Shown piece by piece: positions 9,293-18,029 of a stretch of DNA of 64,000 nucleotides (the first letter of the stretch is position 1; each line of letters opens with the position of its first letter). The DNA lies in NCBI RefSeq assembly GCF_014844075.1, contig NZ_CP062165.1, positions 4,278,001 to 4,342,000 of the forward strand, written 5' to 3'. A model generated the notes under the pieces. The model saw only the letters and a program-made list of their open reading frames with translations. It made no database searches and had not been told where the DNA came from. The DNA comes from Paenibacillus sp. JNUCC-31 (lineage in GTDB: Bacteria > Bacillota > Bacilli > Paenibacillales > Paenibacillaceae). Made by a program: the position numbers and the translations under genes.

Positions 9293-9326
9293 ACGGGTTT
9301 CCGAGTGATCGGGAACCTGTTTTTTG
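9293..9326 (+). terminator. Terminator after the CBS protein pair
   Basis: GGGTTTCCGA and TCGGGAACCTG pair over a GTGA loop, with one wobble, and TTTTTTG follows. Confidence 0.8.
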
Positions 9327-9398
9327 TTCCTGAAAATAGCCCAAGCCATGGTTAAGCAAGTTAAAAGAGTAACAATGTCTTAATTTTAAAACAAAAGC

Positions 9399-9427
9399 TT
9401 GCATAATGTCGGCAGATAGATTAATAT
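9399..9427 (+). promoter_or_regulatory. Sigma-A-type promoter of mhqO-mhqD
   Basis: TTGCAT at 9399-9404, a 17-base spacer and TAATAT at 9422-9427 form a good promoter. Transcription would start near 9434, directly before the operator-like dyad at 9439. Confidence 0.65.
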
Positions 9428-9438
9428 AAATTTAAAGA

Positions 9439-9454
9439 ATCTTAATTTAAAGAT
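9439..9454 (+). promoter_or_regulatory. Candidate MhqR-type operator
   Basis: ATCTTAATTTAAAGAT is a 16-base inverted repeat with ATCT and AGAT ends eight bases apart. This is the outline of the MhqR box known from B. subtilis mhq promoters. It lies just after the predicted transcription start, a repressing position. The core differs from the Bacillus box (CGAATTCG), so the binding protein is inferred. Confidence 0.5.
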
Positions 9455-9529
9455 AAATAACAAAAAGGCAATGCATAACAAACTGCTAAATATAACAATG
9501 ATACAATTAAAACTAAGGGAGTGGAGATT

Positions 9530-10480
9530 ATGTTCAGAACTTCAGGAATCCATCACGTTACGGCTTTTGTAGATGACGCACAGAAAAATGTTGATTTTTA
9601 CGCAGGTGTATTGGCACTGAGACTGGTGAAAAAAACAATTAATTTCGATGCACCGGATGTGTACCATCTGTATTATGGCAATGAGGATGGGGCACCGGGC
9701 ACCATTATCACGTTCTTCCCACAGCAAAATGCAAGAAGAGGTGTCATCGGCTCAGGACAGACCGGCGTAACCGTATATGCGATTCCAATGGGCAGCCTGT
9801 CATTCTGGAAAGAACGTCTGACTTCCTTCAATATCCCGTTTGAAAATAAAACACGATTTGGCGAGCAGTACATTCGCTTCTTCGATAAAGGCGGTCTGTT
9901 GCTCGAATTGGTCGAGCGCGAAGGAGGTCAGCCAAGTCAGTGGGCATTCAATGGTGTACCGTCTGAACATGCGATCAAAGGTTTTGGTGGAGCTGTATTA
10001 TTCAGCCATGTACCCGACAAAACAATGGATGTACTGACAACGATGCTTGGTCTGGAGCAGGTTGGAGAAGAGGATGGAATCATTCGCTTGCAGGCGACTG
10101 GTGACATCGGTCAACTGATCGACATTCAATCGACTGGAATCCAGCGGGGCATTGGCGGAGCAGGTACGGTTCACCATATTGCATGGCGTGCGAAAGACTA
10201 TGTTGAGCATGAACAAATGCAGCAGGATCTTCAAAAAGCCGGATACCATCCAACACCGGTCATTGACCGCCAGTACTTCAACGCTGTGTATTTCCGGGAA
10301 CCGGGAGGTATACTGTTTGAACTGGCTACGGATCCTCCGGGATTTGCACGGGATGAACCACAGGAGAGCATGGGACAGAAACTGATGCTGCCTGAATGGT
10401 ATGAACCACAGCGTGAGCAGATTGAACAGATGTTGCCACCTATTCAAGTACGTGAATGGAAAGGAGAGTCCAAATCATGA
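9530..10480 (+). CDS. mhqO: Ring-cleaving dioxygenase of the glyoxalase fold
   Basis: The 316-residue protein has two vicinal-oxygen-chelate modules. The first begins FRTSGIHHVTAFVDDAQKNVDFY. The second carries GGAGTVHHIAWRAKD near residue 205 and GGILFELATDPPGFA near 260, with the His and Glu positions expected of metal ligands. It resembles MhqO/MhqE enzymes thought to open quinone-derived rings. ATG 9530 was chosen over GTG 9521 because GGGAGTGGAG lies just upstream. It overlaps the next gene by four bases (ATGA), giving the classic mhqO-mhqD pair for quinone and catechol stress. Confidence 0.87.
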   Translation: MFRTSGIHHVTAFVDDAQKNVDFYAGVLALRLVKKTINFDAPDVYHLYYGNEDGAPGTIITFFPQQNARRGVIGSGQTGVTVYAIPMGSLSFWKERLTSFNIPFENKTRFGEQYIRFFDKGGLLLELVEREGGQPSQWAFNGVPSEHAIKGFGGAVLFSHVPDKTMDVLTTMLGLEQVGEEDGIIRLQATGDIGQLIDIQSTGIQRGIGGAGTVHHIAWRAKDYVEHEQMQQDLQKAGYHPTPVIDRQYFNAVYFREPGGILFELATDPPGFARDEPQESMGQKLMLPEWYEPQREQIEQMLPPIQVREWKGESKS

Positions 10481-11100
10481 CTACTACCAATACAATGAAA
10501 CATATTTATAAAGCAGGTTCTCAGCCGGATGCCCCTACAATTTTGTTGCTGCATGGGACAGGTGGAACGGAGAATGATCTGGTAGGTCTGGCCGAGATGA
10601 TTGCACCAGGAGCAGGTATTCTGGGGGTACGTGGTAACGTCTCCGAGAACGGGATGCCCCGATTCTTCCGCCGTCTGGCGGAAGGGGTGTTTGACGAAGA
10701 GGATCTCGTTGCACGGACAGCGGAATTAGGTTCTTTTGTGGATGCAGCAGCTGTGGAGTATGGTTTTGATCGTGCGAATGTCTATGCCCTGGGCTATTCC
10801 AACGGTGCTAACATCGCCGCGAGTCTGATCTTCCATCAAGCTGACGTATTCAAAGGGGCGATTCTGCACCATCCGATGGTACCCCTGCGCGGTCTCGAAA
10901 TGCCAGACCTGAAAGGTCTGCCTGTATTTATCGGCGCTGGAGAGAACGATCCGATTGTGCCGAAACGTGAGACAGAAGAACTCGCTTCACTTCTGAGTGG
11001 AGCAGGCGCAGCCGTGCACATGCACTGGGAGCGTCAGGGCCATCAGCTGACCCGTACCGAGGCGGAAGCTGCGGCGGCATGGTTTAAAACTCAGGGATAA
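10477..11100 (+). CDS. mhqD: Phospholipase/carboxylesterase-family hydrolase
   Basis: A 207-residue alpha/beta hydrolase with LLLHGTGGTENDL near residue 20, the nucleophile motif LGYSNGAN near 108, Asp in GAGENDPIVP and His in RQGHQLT. This is the layout of MhqD, the esterase partner of MhqO in quinone detoxification. The start at 10477 follows AAAGGAGAG at 10460-10467; an upstream in-frame ATG at 10456 lacks a site. Its ATG overlaps the mhqO stop, so the two are co-translated. Confidence 0.87.
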   Translation: MTTTNTMKHIYKAGSQPDAPTILLLHGTGGTENDLVGLAEMIAPGAGILGVRGNVSENGMPRFFRRLAEGVFDEEDLVARTAELGSFVDAAAVEYGFDRANVYALGYSNGANIAASLIFHQADVFKGAILHHPMVPLRGLEMPDLKGLPVFIGAGENDPIVPKRETEELASLLSGAGAAVHMHWERQGHQLTRTEAEAAAAWFKTQG

Positions 11101-11133
11101 ATCTCCCTGGAGGCTCTAAATACTTCTTTAAAA

Positions 11134-11176
11134 GGGGTGTCCCATAGTCATGAAAATGACGGGGACACCCTTTTTT
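11134..11176 (+). terminator. Terminator after mhqD
   Basis: GGGTGTCCC 11135-11143 pairs with GGGACACCC 11162-11170 and TTTTTT follows. An inner GTCAT/ATGAC stem sits in the loop, as in the terminator at 4611. Confidence 0.9.
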
Positions 11177-11266
11177 GGCATTTTTACTGATGTGCTTCTC
11201 GGGCCGAGATGTTGATCTGGAAGATGATTAATAAGGCTACATTACATTGCCAACGTTTAATACGCC

Positions 11267-11295
11267 TTGTCCTAAAGGGTGGAATAATTTATAAT
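11267..11295 (+). promoter_or_regulatory. Sigma-A-type promoter of ilvA
   Basis: TTGTCC 11267-11272, 17 bases, and a perfect TATAAT 11290-11295. The predicted start of transcription is near 11302, leaving a leader of about 155 bases before ilvA. Confidence 0.7.
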
Positions 11296-11303
11296 CAAGT
11301 AAT

Positions 11304-11318
11304 TGATAATCATTTTCA
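11304..11318 (+). promoter_or_regulatory. Fur-family box at the ilvA promoter
   Basis: TGATAATCATTTTCA matches the 7-1-7 Fur consensus TGATAATNATTATCA at 13 of the 14 defined positions. It lies at about +2 to +16, where a repressor would block transcription. The wider dyad AATTGA-N9-TCAATT surrounds it. PerR or Zur could bind related sites. Confidence 0.55.
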
Positions 11319-11456
11319 ATTAGATCGGTTTGTGATGACTAAGCGTGTAATCAAGCGGGGAAGATGAACTGGCGCAAGGAAAGAACAAAAGTGATACAAT
11401 AAAAGAAAAAGCAATGCTTGCATTGCCAACCAAGATAAGCGGAGTGTGGAGAAGAG

Positions 11457-12749
11457 ATGAAACCAGTGGAACAAGAACCAACGGGAACTACAAATCCCGG
11501 CCGTGCCAGTGTTGGCATGGAAGATATCGTGCGCGCACATCATGTGCTGCGTGAAGTCATTGTAAGAACACCGCTGCAGCGGGACGCTGTATTGTCGGCC
11601 AAATATAACTGTAATGTATACCTCAAACGGGAAGACTTGCAAGTGGTACGTTCGTTCAAAATACGTGGTGCATACAACATGATTCGTAGTCTGACTCCAG
11701 CAGAGATGGAGAAAGGCATTGTCTGTGCGAGCGCAGGAAACCATGCACAAGGCGTTGCTTTTTCCTGTAATGCTTTGGGCATCCACGGCAAAATCTTTAT
11801 GCCGAGCACGACGCCTAACCAAAAAGTGAAACAGGTACGTCGGTTTGGTGGAAATAATGTTGAAGTTGTGCTCACAGGCGATACGTATGACGATGCTTAT
11901 GAAGAAGCAATTCGTACCTGTAATGAACAAGGCATGACGTTTATCCATCCATTCGACCAACCCAAGATTATTGCAGGCAATGGTACGGTGGCGATGGAAA
12001 TCATGGAGAGCCTGGATGAGAACGCGGACTATATGTTTGTTACGATCGGTGGCGGCGGTCTCGCTGCTGGAGTCGGAACTTATATGAAGACGGTCAGTCC
12101 GGAAACGCGTATCATTGGTGTAGAGCCACTTGGCGCAGCTTCCATGAGTGAAGCCATGTTCCGCAAACAGGTGGTCACGCTGGATGATATCGATAAATTC
12201 GTGGATGGTGCTGCGGTAAAACGCGTGGGTGACCTGACCTTTGATATCTGTAGTGGCACGCTGGACGACATTGTGAAGGTTCCTGAAGGTAAAGCCTGTA
12301 CCACCATTTTGGAGCTGTATAATGAAAATGCCATTGTGGTAGAGCCTGCCGGTTCCCTGGCGGTTGCTGCGCTGGAGCAGTATCGCGAGCAAATTGCGGG
12401 TAAGACCGTTGTTTGTGTAATCAGCGGCGGGAACAACGATATCGACCGGATGCAGGAAATTAAGGAGCGTTCCTTGATCTACGAAGGTCTGAAATATTAT
12501 TTCATGGTCAATTTCCCACAGCGTGCAGGAGCTTTGCGTGAGTTTCTCGAGGAAGTATTGGGACCGAATGACGACATTGCCCGTTTTGAATACACGAAGA
12601 AGCATGATAAGGAAAATGGGCCTGCCCTGGTGGGCATTGAGTTGATGTACAAGGAAGATTACCAGCCGCTGATTGAACGAATGAATCGTAAAGGCCTCGC
12701 GTATACGGAGCTGAACAAAAATCTCAATCTGTTCAACATGTTAATCTGA
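11457..12749 (+). CDS. ilvA: Threonine deaminase (ammonia-lyase)
   Basis: PLP-dependent IlvA converts threonine to 2-oxobutanoate for isoleucine synthesis. The 430-residue protein carries REDLQVVRSFKIRGAYN, with the PLP lysine in SFKIRGA, then CASAGNHAQGVAFS near residue 95 and the glycine loop TIGGGGLAAGVGTY near 195. The C-terminal regulatory region has FPQRAGALREFLEEVLG and is of the shorter, single ACT-like Bacillus kind. Start ATG 11457 follows a GGAG-rich site. The stop overlaps the next start by one base. A Fur-like box lies at its promoter. Confidence 0.96.
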   Translation: MKPVEQEPTGTTNPGRASVGMEDIVRAHHVLREVIVRTPLQRDAVLSAKYNCNVYLKREDLQVVRSFKIRGAYNMIRSLTPAEMEKGIVCASAGNHAQGVAFSCNALGIHGKIFMPSTTPNQKVKQVRRFGGNNVEVVLTGDTYDDAYEEAIRTCNEQGMTFIHPFDQPKIIAGNGTVAMEIMESLDENADYMFVTIGGGGLAAGVGTYMKTVSPETRIIGVEPLGAASMSEAMFRKQVVTLDDIDKFVDGAAVKRVGDLTFDICSGTLDDIVKVPEGKACTTILELYNENAIVVEPAGSLAVAALEQYREQIAGKTVVCVISGGNNDIDRMQEIKERSLIYEGLKYYFMVNFPQRAGALREFLEEVLGPNDDIARFEYTKKHDKENGPALVGIELMYKEDYQPLIERMNRKGLAYTELNKNLNLFNMLI

Positions 12750-13351
12750 TGAATCACTCCCATGTGAAGTCGGACCGTAGTGAGGCGCAGCCTCTGTTGA
12801 GACCTGCTCGCAAAGAAGATGCAGCACAGGTCATTCCTTTACTTTATCAGGCGATCGGTGATATTGCATACGCTCTGGCTGGTGAAGAAGATCATGAGAA
12901 AGCGATGGGGATTTTGCAGCAATTTTACGTGCGTGAAGACAATCGGATCAGCTATCGTAATATAACGGTAATGGAGCAGGATAAGCAAGTTGCTGGAATT
13001 CTGGTAGCCTATGATGGCGGAGAAGCAGACATTCTGGATCAGCCGATTCTGGATCGGCCTGGTCGGAGCACAGATGAGAAATATACGTTGGTCAAAGAAA
13101 CCCGTCCCGGGGAGTATTATCTGGATACTCTATCGGTAAGCGAAGCATATCAGGGGCAGGGCATCGGCAAGGCATTGATGGCTGCTTTTGAGCAGCGTGG
13201 TCGAGAACTTGGACACTCGCAGGTGTCCCTCATTGTTGAACGTGACAATGGACGGGCCTTGATGTTATACGAACGGCAAGGGTACATCAAAGATGATGTG
13301 ATTGTAATTGCTGGACATGAGTATAACCATATGGTCAAACCAATTCTGTAG
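12749..13351 (+). CDS. GNAT-family acetyltransferase
   Basis: A 200-residue protein with the acetyl-CoA loop QGQGIGKALM near residue 134 and the C-terminal ALMLYERQGYIKDD of GNAT enzymes. The N-terminal PLLRPARKEDAAQVIPLL also fits. The substrate cannot be told. Its ATG shares one base with the ilvA stop and there is no independent ribosome site, so it is probably coupled to ilvA. Confidence 0.85.
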   Translation: MNHSHVKSDRSEAQPLLRPARKEDAAQVIPLLYQAIGDIAYALAGEEDHEKAMGILQQFYVREDNRISYRNITVMEQDKQVAGILVAYDGGEADILDQPILDRPGRSTDEKYTLVKETRPGEYYLDTLSVSEAYQGQGIGKALMAAFEQRGRELGHSQVSLIVERDNGRALMLYERQGYIKDDVIVIAGHEYNHMVKPIL

Positions 13352-13410
13352 TTCTTGAATTTGAGTTAGCCGGGTATAGGAGTTACAAATACAACGGTAG
13401 AATCAAAAGA

Positions 13411-13444
13411 AAACCGACATGGGAGCGAATCCTGTGTCGGTTTC
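13411..13444. terminator. Terminator between convergent genes
   Basis: AAACCGACA 13411-13419 and TGTCGGTTT 13435-13443 form a perfect 9-bp stem, followed by CTTTG on the plus strand. It lies between the acetyltransferase gene and the reverse gene at 13480 and may serve both. Confidence 0.7.
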
Positions 13445-13479
13445 TTTGAGTTATTTAGATGATTAACACCATAAATCAA

Positions 13480-14445
13480 TTATGAATTGGCATTATCTCC
13501 GGTCGGAACATTCTGTTCAAGCCATTTCTCCACTGCTGCTGTTTTCTCATACTTTGCTTCTTTAACAACATCCATAAAGGCACCCAGCTTGGTTAGGAAT
13601 TCACTATCCACGGATGCAAGACGCTGTAACACACCATTGTATCCTCTTTGGGCATTGGCAACCATTTTGTTCGTTTCATAATCAAACAGCGGTGTATTGT
13701 TCAGCCCATAAAAGGTATACAGGGTATAACTGTTCAACAGATCCTGCATCTGTTTAGCCCGATTCGATTTCGGATGCAGCTCCAGGAAGCTTTCCTGGCT
13801 GCGTGCTCGATCGAGAATTTCCTGATAGCCAATGATCAGAGCTCCGTCATCCGCAGGCAAGTTTTTCGTTTCCCTCATCATGATGAAGATGTAGCTTGAG
13901 ATATCCTCAGTAATATCAGAGGTATATTTCACGAGTGCCGCATAATTCATAATGGGATAGAGGGAGCCTTCGAGCATGACGAGACGATAGCCGCTGTCAC
14001 GGGCTTCTTTTAGCAGTGCACGCAGATCGGAGTCCTGGGTACGCTTCATGAGTTTAGTGAAGCTGTCGTTCGCTTGATATGCCTTGAGCATCTTGTCCTG
14101 AACGTTGGGAACGAGCAAACGGTCCGTCATCGAAGTTAAAGTCTTCAGGCGTGCATTCTCCAACTGCAAAACCATCAGGGTAGCGTGATGCGTTGTTACC
14201 TTTTTGATATTGGATTCCAGATAGGTGTCAGCGGCGGGCAAGCCGTTCTTTTTTTGGAGCATGGATTGGAATGTTTTATATATGGCGGTTGAACTGCTGG
14301 TGGTTACTTTGGCATCCGGGCCTGAGGGAGCTGCAGCTGCAATTCCAGGTGTCACCGCAGTTGCTGTAATGATTGCAGTAAGGGTAACAACAGTTATGAA
14401 GAAACGTAGCCCTTTATGCTGGCCAGATAAATATGATGATGTCAT
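13480..14445 (-). CDS. Secreted protein of unknown function
   Basis: The 321 residues start with a signal peptide: a basic GQHKGLRF segment, a hydrophobic TVVTLTAIITATAV core and a likely cut after GIAAAAP near residue 40. The mature part is mostly helical by composition, with many Lys, Asp and Leu and no cysteine. I do not recognise a family. The start is supported by GGGAGG about ten bases upstream on the reverse strand. It is divergent from the large repeat protein at 14755, with a 309-bp shared upstream region. Confidence 0.75.
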   Translation of the reverse strand: MTSSYLSGQHKGLRFFITVVTLTAIITATAVTPGIAAAAPSGPDAKVTTSSSTAIYKTFQSMLQKKNGLPAADTYLESNIKKVTTHHATLMVLQLENARLKTLTSMTDRLLVPNVQDKMLKAYQANDSFTKLMKRTQDSDLRALLKEARDSGYRLVMLEGSLYPIMNYAALVKYTSDITEDISSYIFIMMRETKNLPADDGALIIGYQEILDRARSQESFLELHPKSNRAKQMQDLLNSYTLYTFYGLNNTPLFDYETNKMVANAQRGYNGVLQRLASVDSEFLTKLGAFMDVVKEAKYEKTAAVEKWLEQNVPTGDNANS

Positions 14446-14754
14446 CCGTGTAGACCTCCCGTAGTTTTAGAGATAATAGGTTGTTATTCACTATAGATTA
14501 AACGAATTTGGGAAGAATGTTGTTTCGGAATAATGACAAAATATTCTGTTATTTTTAACCTTTCAAAGGTAGATGATGGAAGGGGATTTCTGCGAAAATA
14601 TTTTTTGTGGGATTGGAAACTTTTACGCCTATTCATACGTCTTAGATGTGCACAGGAAATTACAGGAATTAATGAAATTCAGAAACGAATACAATTAACT
14701 TAAATAATGAAGAGAATGGGGATATTGGATATGAGGAAAGCGGGAGGACGTCAA
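14446..14754. other. Divergent upstream region of two secreted proteins
   Basis: AT-rich sequence between the reverse gene ending its start at 14445 and the large gene at 14755. I could not settle on promoters; only weak TATAGT (reverse) and TACAAT (forward) -10 candidates were seen. GGGAGG 14741-14746 serves the GTG at 14755. Confidence 0.4.
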
Positions 14755-17700
14755 GTGAAAAAGGTAATGTCAGCACTGGCCGTATCAGCCATGTTGATGT
14801 CTGCACTACCCACGTCAGTGATGGGTGCAGCTGCAAGAATCAGCATATATATTAACGGTGCGGAGCTGTCGTCAGCACAAGCCCCTGTCATGAAAGGTGG
14901 ACGTGTACTGGTTCCGTTGCGCTCCATTTTTGAAGGCTTGGATGCCACAGTAAAGTATACGAATAAAACCAAAACGATTACAGCAAGCCGGGAAGATCAG
15001 GAAGTGATCCTGAAGCTGGGCTCCAAAACAGCATACATCAACGGAGAAGCGATCTCATTGGATGTACCTGCGAATACAATCAAAGGAAATACGATGGTTC
15101 CCATTCGTTTTGTGAGTGAAGCATTTGGAGAAAAAGTATTCTGGAACTCTCGTAATCAGCGGGTAGATATTAAAACAACGTCTACACCTCCTGTGGATGA
15201 GACGAAATATGCAGCATGGAACATTTATGGTTCTGTATCCGGAAGTAATGGGGATGGTCGTGATCTGACCGTAAGCTTCACGCGTCCAACGTCCGAGAAA
15301 GCCGTATCCGCATATCGTATTATGCTTGTAAAAACCCGTGATGTGAATAGCTTCAATGAGTCTGCGGCAACGGCTGTGCCTGCTGCGAATTATACATCCG
15401 TTACTCCAAATGGCACTGATCCAAGATTGACGCTTAATGCACAGACCCGTGACGTGAACGGGGATCTGTTAAATTCCAATGAGACCTATCGTCTGTATGT
15501 CCTTACGGTGGGAAACAGCAACAATAGCTACAAAAATCTGCTAGCCTGGTCCTCCCAGTCTTTGAAACTAAATAACAATGTGAAAACGACGGTGCAACCT
15601 GTCACAAGCCTGCGGATCGCAGATATCAGTGACTATGGGGACGGCCGTGATCTGGAAATTAACTTCACACAGCCGAGTACCACATCCAATATTACGTATT
15701 ACCGTGCTTTTGTAGTCAAGGCGAAAGATGCTTCTTCCTTCAATCTGACTGCGGCGAATAATGTGTCCAGTTCCAATTCAACCATTATCTACAAAGGCAA
15801 CAGCACGACGGTCAAAAGCCAGCTCTCGTCTTCTACGCGTGACACATCCGGGGAACTGATCAAAAGCGGCACATCCTATGTCGTCTACATCATGTCCGTA
15901 AGCTCGAATGCGGCAACAGCAGACAACAAACTGTCCGCGGTATCTTCTTCCCTAACGCTTGGAGTAAATACAGCAACAGCACCTGTCATCACGTCAGTGA
16001 GAGACAATTCCGATTATGGAGATGGTCGTGACATCCAGGTGAGCTTTAACCGTTCATCCGATGAATCGAAGGTTGCTAATTATCGAATTTTCGTAGTGCG
16101 CAACTCGGTATCCAGCAGCTTTAATCTGACTACGGCGAGCAATCTGTCTTCGAGCTTGTATTATACTGTGAACAAGACAGGCAACAACATTACAACCACA
16201 CTGCCATCCTCCATGAAGGACACCAGTGGTTATAACGTAACGAATCTGCAGGACTACCGAATCTATGTTATGGCAGTGGGGAACCAGCAGAATGGATATA
16301 CCAATGCGCTGTCCTCCTCGTCAACGCAGTTGAGACTGACAACGAATAGTAATGCTGGTGTCGCAAGCAATATTGGGGTGGCTGATGTGAGTGACTACAG
16401 CGATGGACGGGATCTCCGCGTTTCGTTTAATAGAGCTTCGGATGAATCCAACGTTTCCGCGTATCGGGTATATGTGGTACGTTCCGGCAATGCAGGCAGC
16501 TTCACGCTGAGTGCGGCTAACGCATCGAACAATTACTATCAGGTAAACAAGACAGGTGGAAATCAGTCATTTACTCTTCCTAACTATATGGTAGATACCA
16601 ATGGTTACACAGTTACGAATAACAATAACTATCGTGTGTTTGTCCTGTCGGTAAGCACAAGTGGAAATTCCAGTCAGAACGCGCTGTCCTCTTATTCTTC
16701 ACAGATTACCCTGACTGCCAATGCAGCTGTGACTGCACCAAGCAATGTGGCGGCAACAGATATTGGGGATAACGGTAATGGTAGCGATCTGCGTGTGACG
16801 TTCAATCGTTCGACGGATGAGACGAATGTGAATCACTATCGTGTGTTTGTGGTGAAATCGGGTACCAACTTCAATTTGGCATCAGCTAATGCAGTTGGTA
16901 GTGCGAATTATACGTATGTAAACAAAAATGGAAATAACCAAACGGTTAACCTTACAAGTAATACTAGAACTGTGGATAACAGTACTATTGGCAATGGAGT
17001 AGCCTACCAAGTATATGTGATGGCAGTGAATAATAACGGCTCTCTTGCCAATGCATTGTCTTCGGGCTCGGGAACGATCACATTAGCTTCCAATACCGCT
17101 GTGTCAGCAGCGAGCAACGTGAACGTAACCGTGAAAAGTCAGGGGCAAGCGGGAGATGCATCGGATGTAACGATAAGTTTCAATAAAGCTTCCAGTGAAA
17201 ATGGAATTGCCGGTTACAGAGCATTTGTTGTACCAGCAAACCAGGTAAGTGGTTTTAATACGGCTTCTGCACTGGGAATTTCTTCGAACATTGATATCAA
17301 CAAAAATGATGCTGCCGGTCCTGTCGTCCTGAATAATGGTCATCGGGATATTAATAACAAGTCACTTGTTGTAGGTCAAAAATATCGGGTCTTTGTGTTA
17401 TCCGTATCAGACAGCGGCTCGCGCGCTTCCAATCTGTCCGCTGCTTCCAATGAGTTCAGTATTCTTGCGCCAGTCACTGAAGTCAAAACCGCAACTATAA
17501 GCGACTTAAAAAATACTAGCTCGACCACGGATGTCAGTTATAAGATATTATTTAGTAAACCATCGGATGAAGCTGGAATATCCCAATATCGACTTTTTAT
17601 TGTTAAAGGATCAGATAATTTGAATGTAGCCTCAGCAGCCTCGGCAGTCTATAGAGTAATTACTCCGGGAGAACTTGCGTCGGGGGAAATCAACCTGACA

Positions 17701-17931
17701 CTAGGAACAAAAGATTCCACAGGTACCGATATTGCCATTGGCAATGATTACAAAGTGTATATCTTGTCTGTAGCCGCAAATCCAACGACATATAGTAATG
17801 CTCTTTCCGCTGTATCAAGAACAGTCAAACTGGAATTAGCTAAGCCTGTTGCACCTGTTCAAGATCCAGGTCAAGCTACAAATCCAACTGCTGATCCTTC
17901 TCAGAGCAGTGGGAATACACCACAGATCTAA
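14755..17931 (+). CDS. Secreted stalk-domain protein with seven Fn3-like modules
   Basis: The 1058-residue protein has a signal peptide (about 1-26, ending VMGAAA) and then a copper-amine-oxidase-N-like stalk domain (about 28-140, with GGRVLVPLRSIFEGLDA and MVPIRFVSEAFG). Seven modules of about 118 residues follow, at roughly 154-272, 284-401, 410-530, 537-655, 663-778, 786-903 and 910-1030. Each repeats GDGRDL-x-VSF, YR-x-FVV, SFNL and YR-x-YVM-x-V, like a fibronectin-type sandwich; the DGRD turn is lost in modules 5-7. A Pro/Gln-rich tail ends it. The GTG start is chosen for GGGAGG eight bases upstream. Cell-surface or adhesive function is inferred. Confidence 0.87.
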   Translation: MKKVMSALAVSAMLMSALPTSVMGAAARISIYINGAELSSAQAPVMKGGRVLVPLRSIFEGLDATVKYTNKTKTITASREDQEVILKLGSKTAYINGEAISLDVPANTIKGNTMVPIRFVSEAFGEKVFWNSRNQRVDIKTTSTPPVDETKYAAWNIYGSVSGSNGDGRDLTVSFTRPTSEKAVSAYRIMLVKTRDVNSFNESAATAVPAANYTSVTPNGTDPRLTLNAQTRDVNGDLLNSNETYRLYVLTVGNSNNSYKNLLAWSSQSLKLNNNVKTTVQPVTSLRIADISDYGDGRDLEINFTQPSTTSNITYYRAFVVKAKDASSFNLTAANNVSSSNSTIIYKGNSTTVKSQLSSSTRDTSGELIKSGTSYVVYIMSVSSNAATADNKLSAVSSSLTLGVNTATAPVITSVRDNSDYGDGRDIQVSFNRSSDESKVANYRIFVVRNSVSSSFNLTTASNLSSSLYYTVNKTGNNITTTLPSSMKDTSGYNVTNLQDYRIYVMAVGNQQNGYTNALSSSSTQLRLTTNSNAGVASNIGVADVSDYSDGRDLRVSFNRASDESNVSAYRVYVVRSGNAGSFTLSAANASNNYYQVNKTGGNQSFTLPNYMVDTNGYTVTNNNNYRVFVLSVSTSGNSSQNALSSYSSQITLTANAAVTAPSNVAATDIGDNGNGSDLRVTFNRSTDETNVNHYRVFVVKSGTNFNLASANAVGSANYTYVNKNGNNQTVNLTSNTRTVDNSTIGNGVAYQVYVMAVNNNGSLANALSSGSGTITLASNTAVSAASNVNVTVKSQGQAGDASDVTISFNKASSENGIAGYRAFVVPANQVSGFNTASALGISSNIDINKNDAAGPVVLNNGHRDINNKSLVVGQKYRVFVLSVSDSGSRASNLSAASNEFSILAPVTEVKTATISDLKNTSSTTDVSYKILFSKPSDEAGISQYRLFIVKGSDNLNVASAASAVYRVITPGELASGEINLTLGTKDSTGTDIAIGNDYKVYILSVAANPTTYSNALSAVSRTVKLELAKPVAPVQDPGQATNPTADPSQSSGNTPQI

Positions 17932-17965
17932 ATTGAATGGTAGGAACTAATCACAATAAGAATAT

Positions 17966-17998
17966 GGCTCCCTTTCTAAACTGGAAGGGAGCTTTTTC
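17966..17998 (+). terminator. Terminator after the seven-module protein
   Basis: GCTCCCTT 17967-17974 pairs with AAGGGAGC 17985-17992, followed by TTTTTC. Confidence 0.88.
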
Positions 17999-18029
17999 TA
18001 TCATAATTCATGAAAGTTAACAATAAAAT

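Noticed and set aside
11290..11330. CodY box at the ilvA promoter
   Set aside because: The best alignment to the CodY consensus has about six mismatches in fifteen; the Fur-type reading fits far better.
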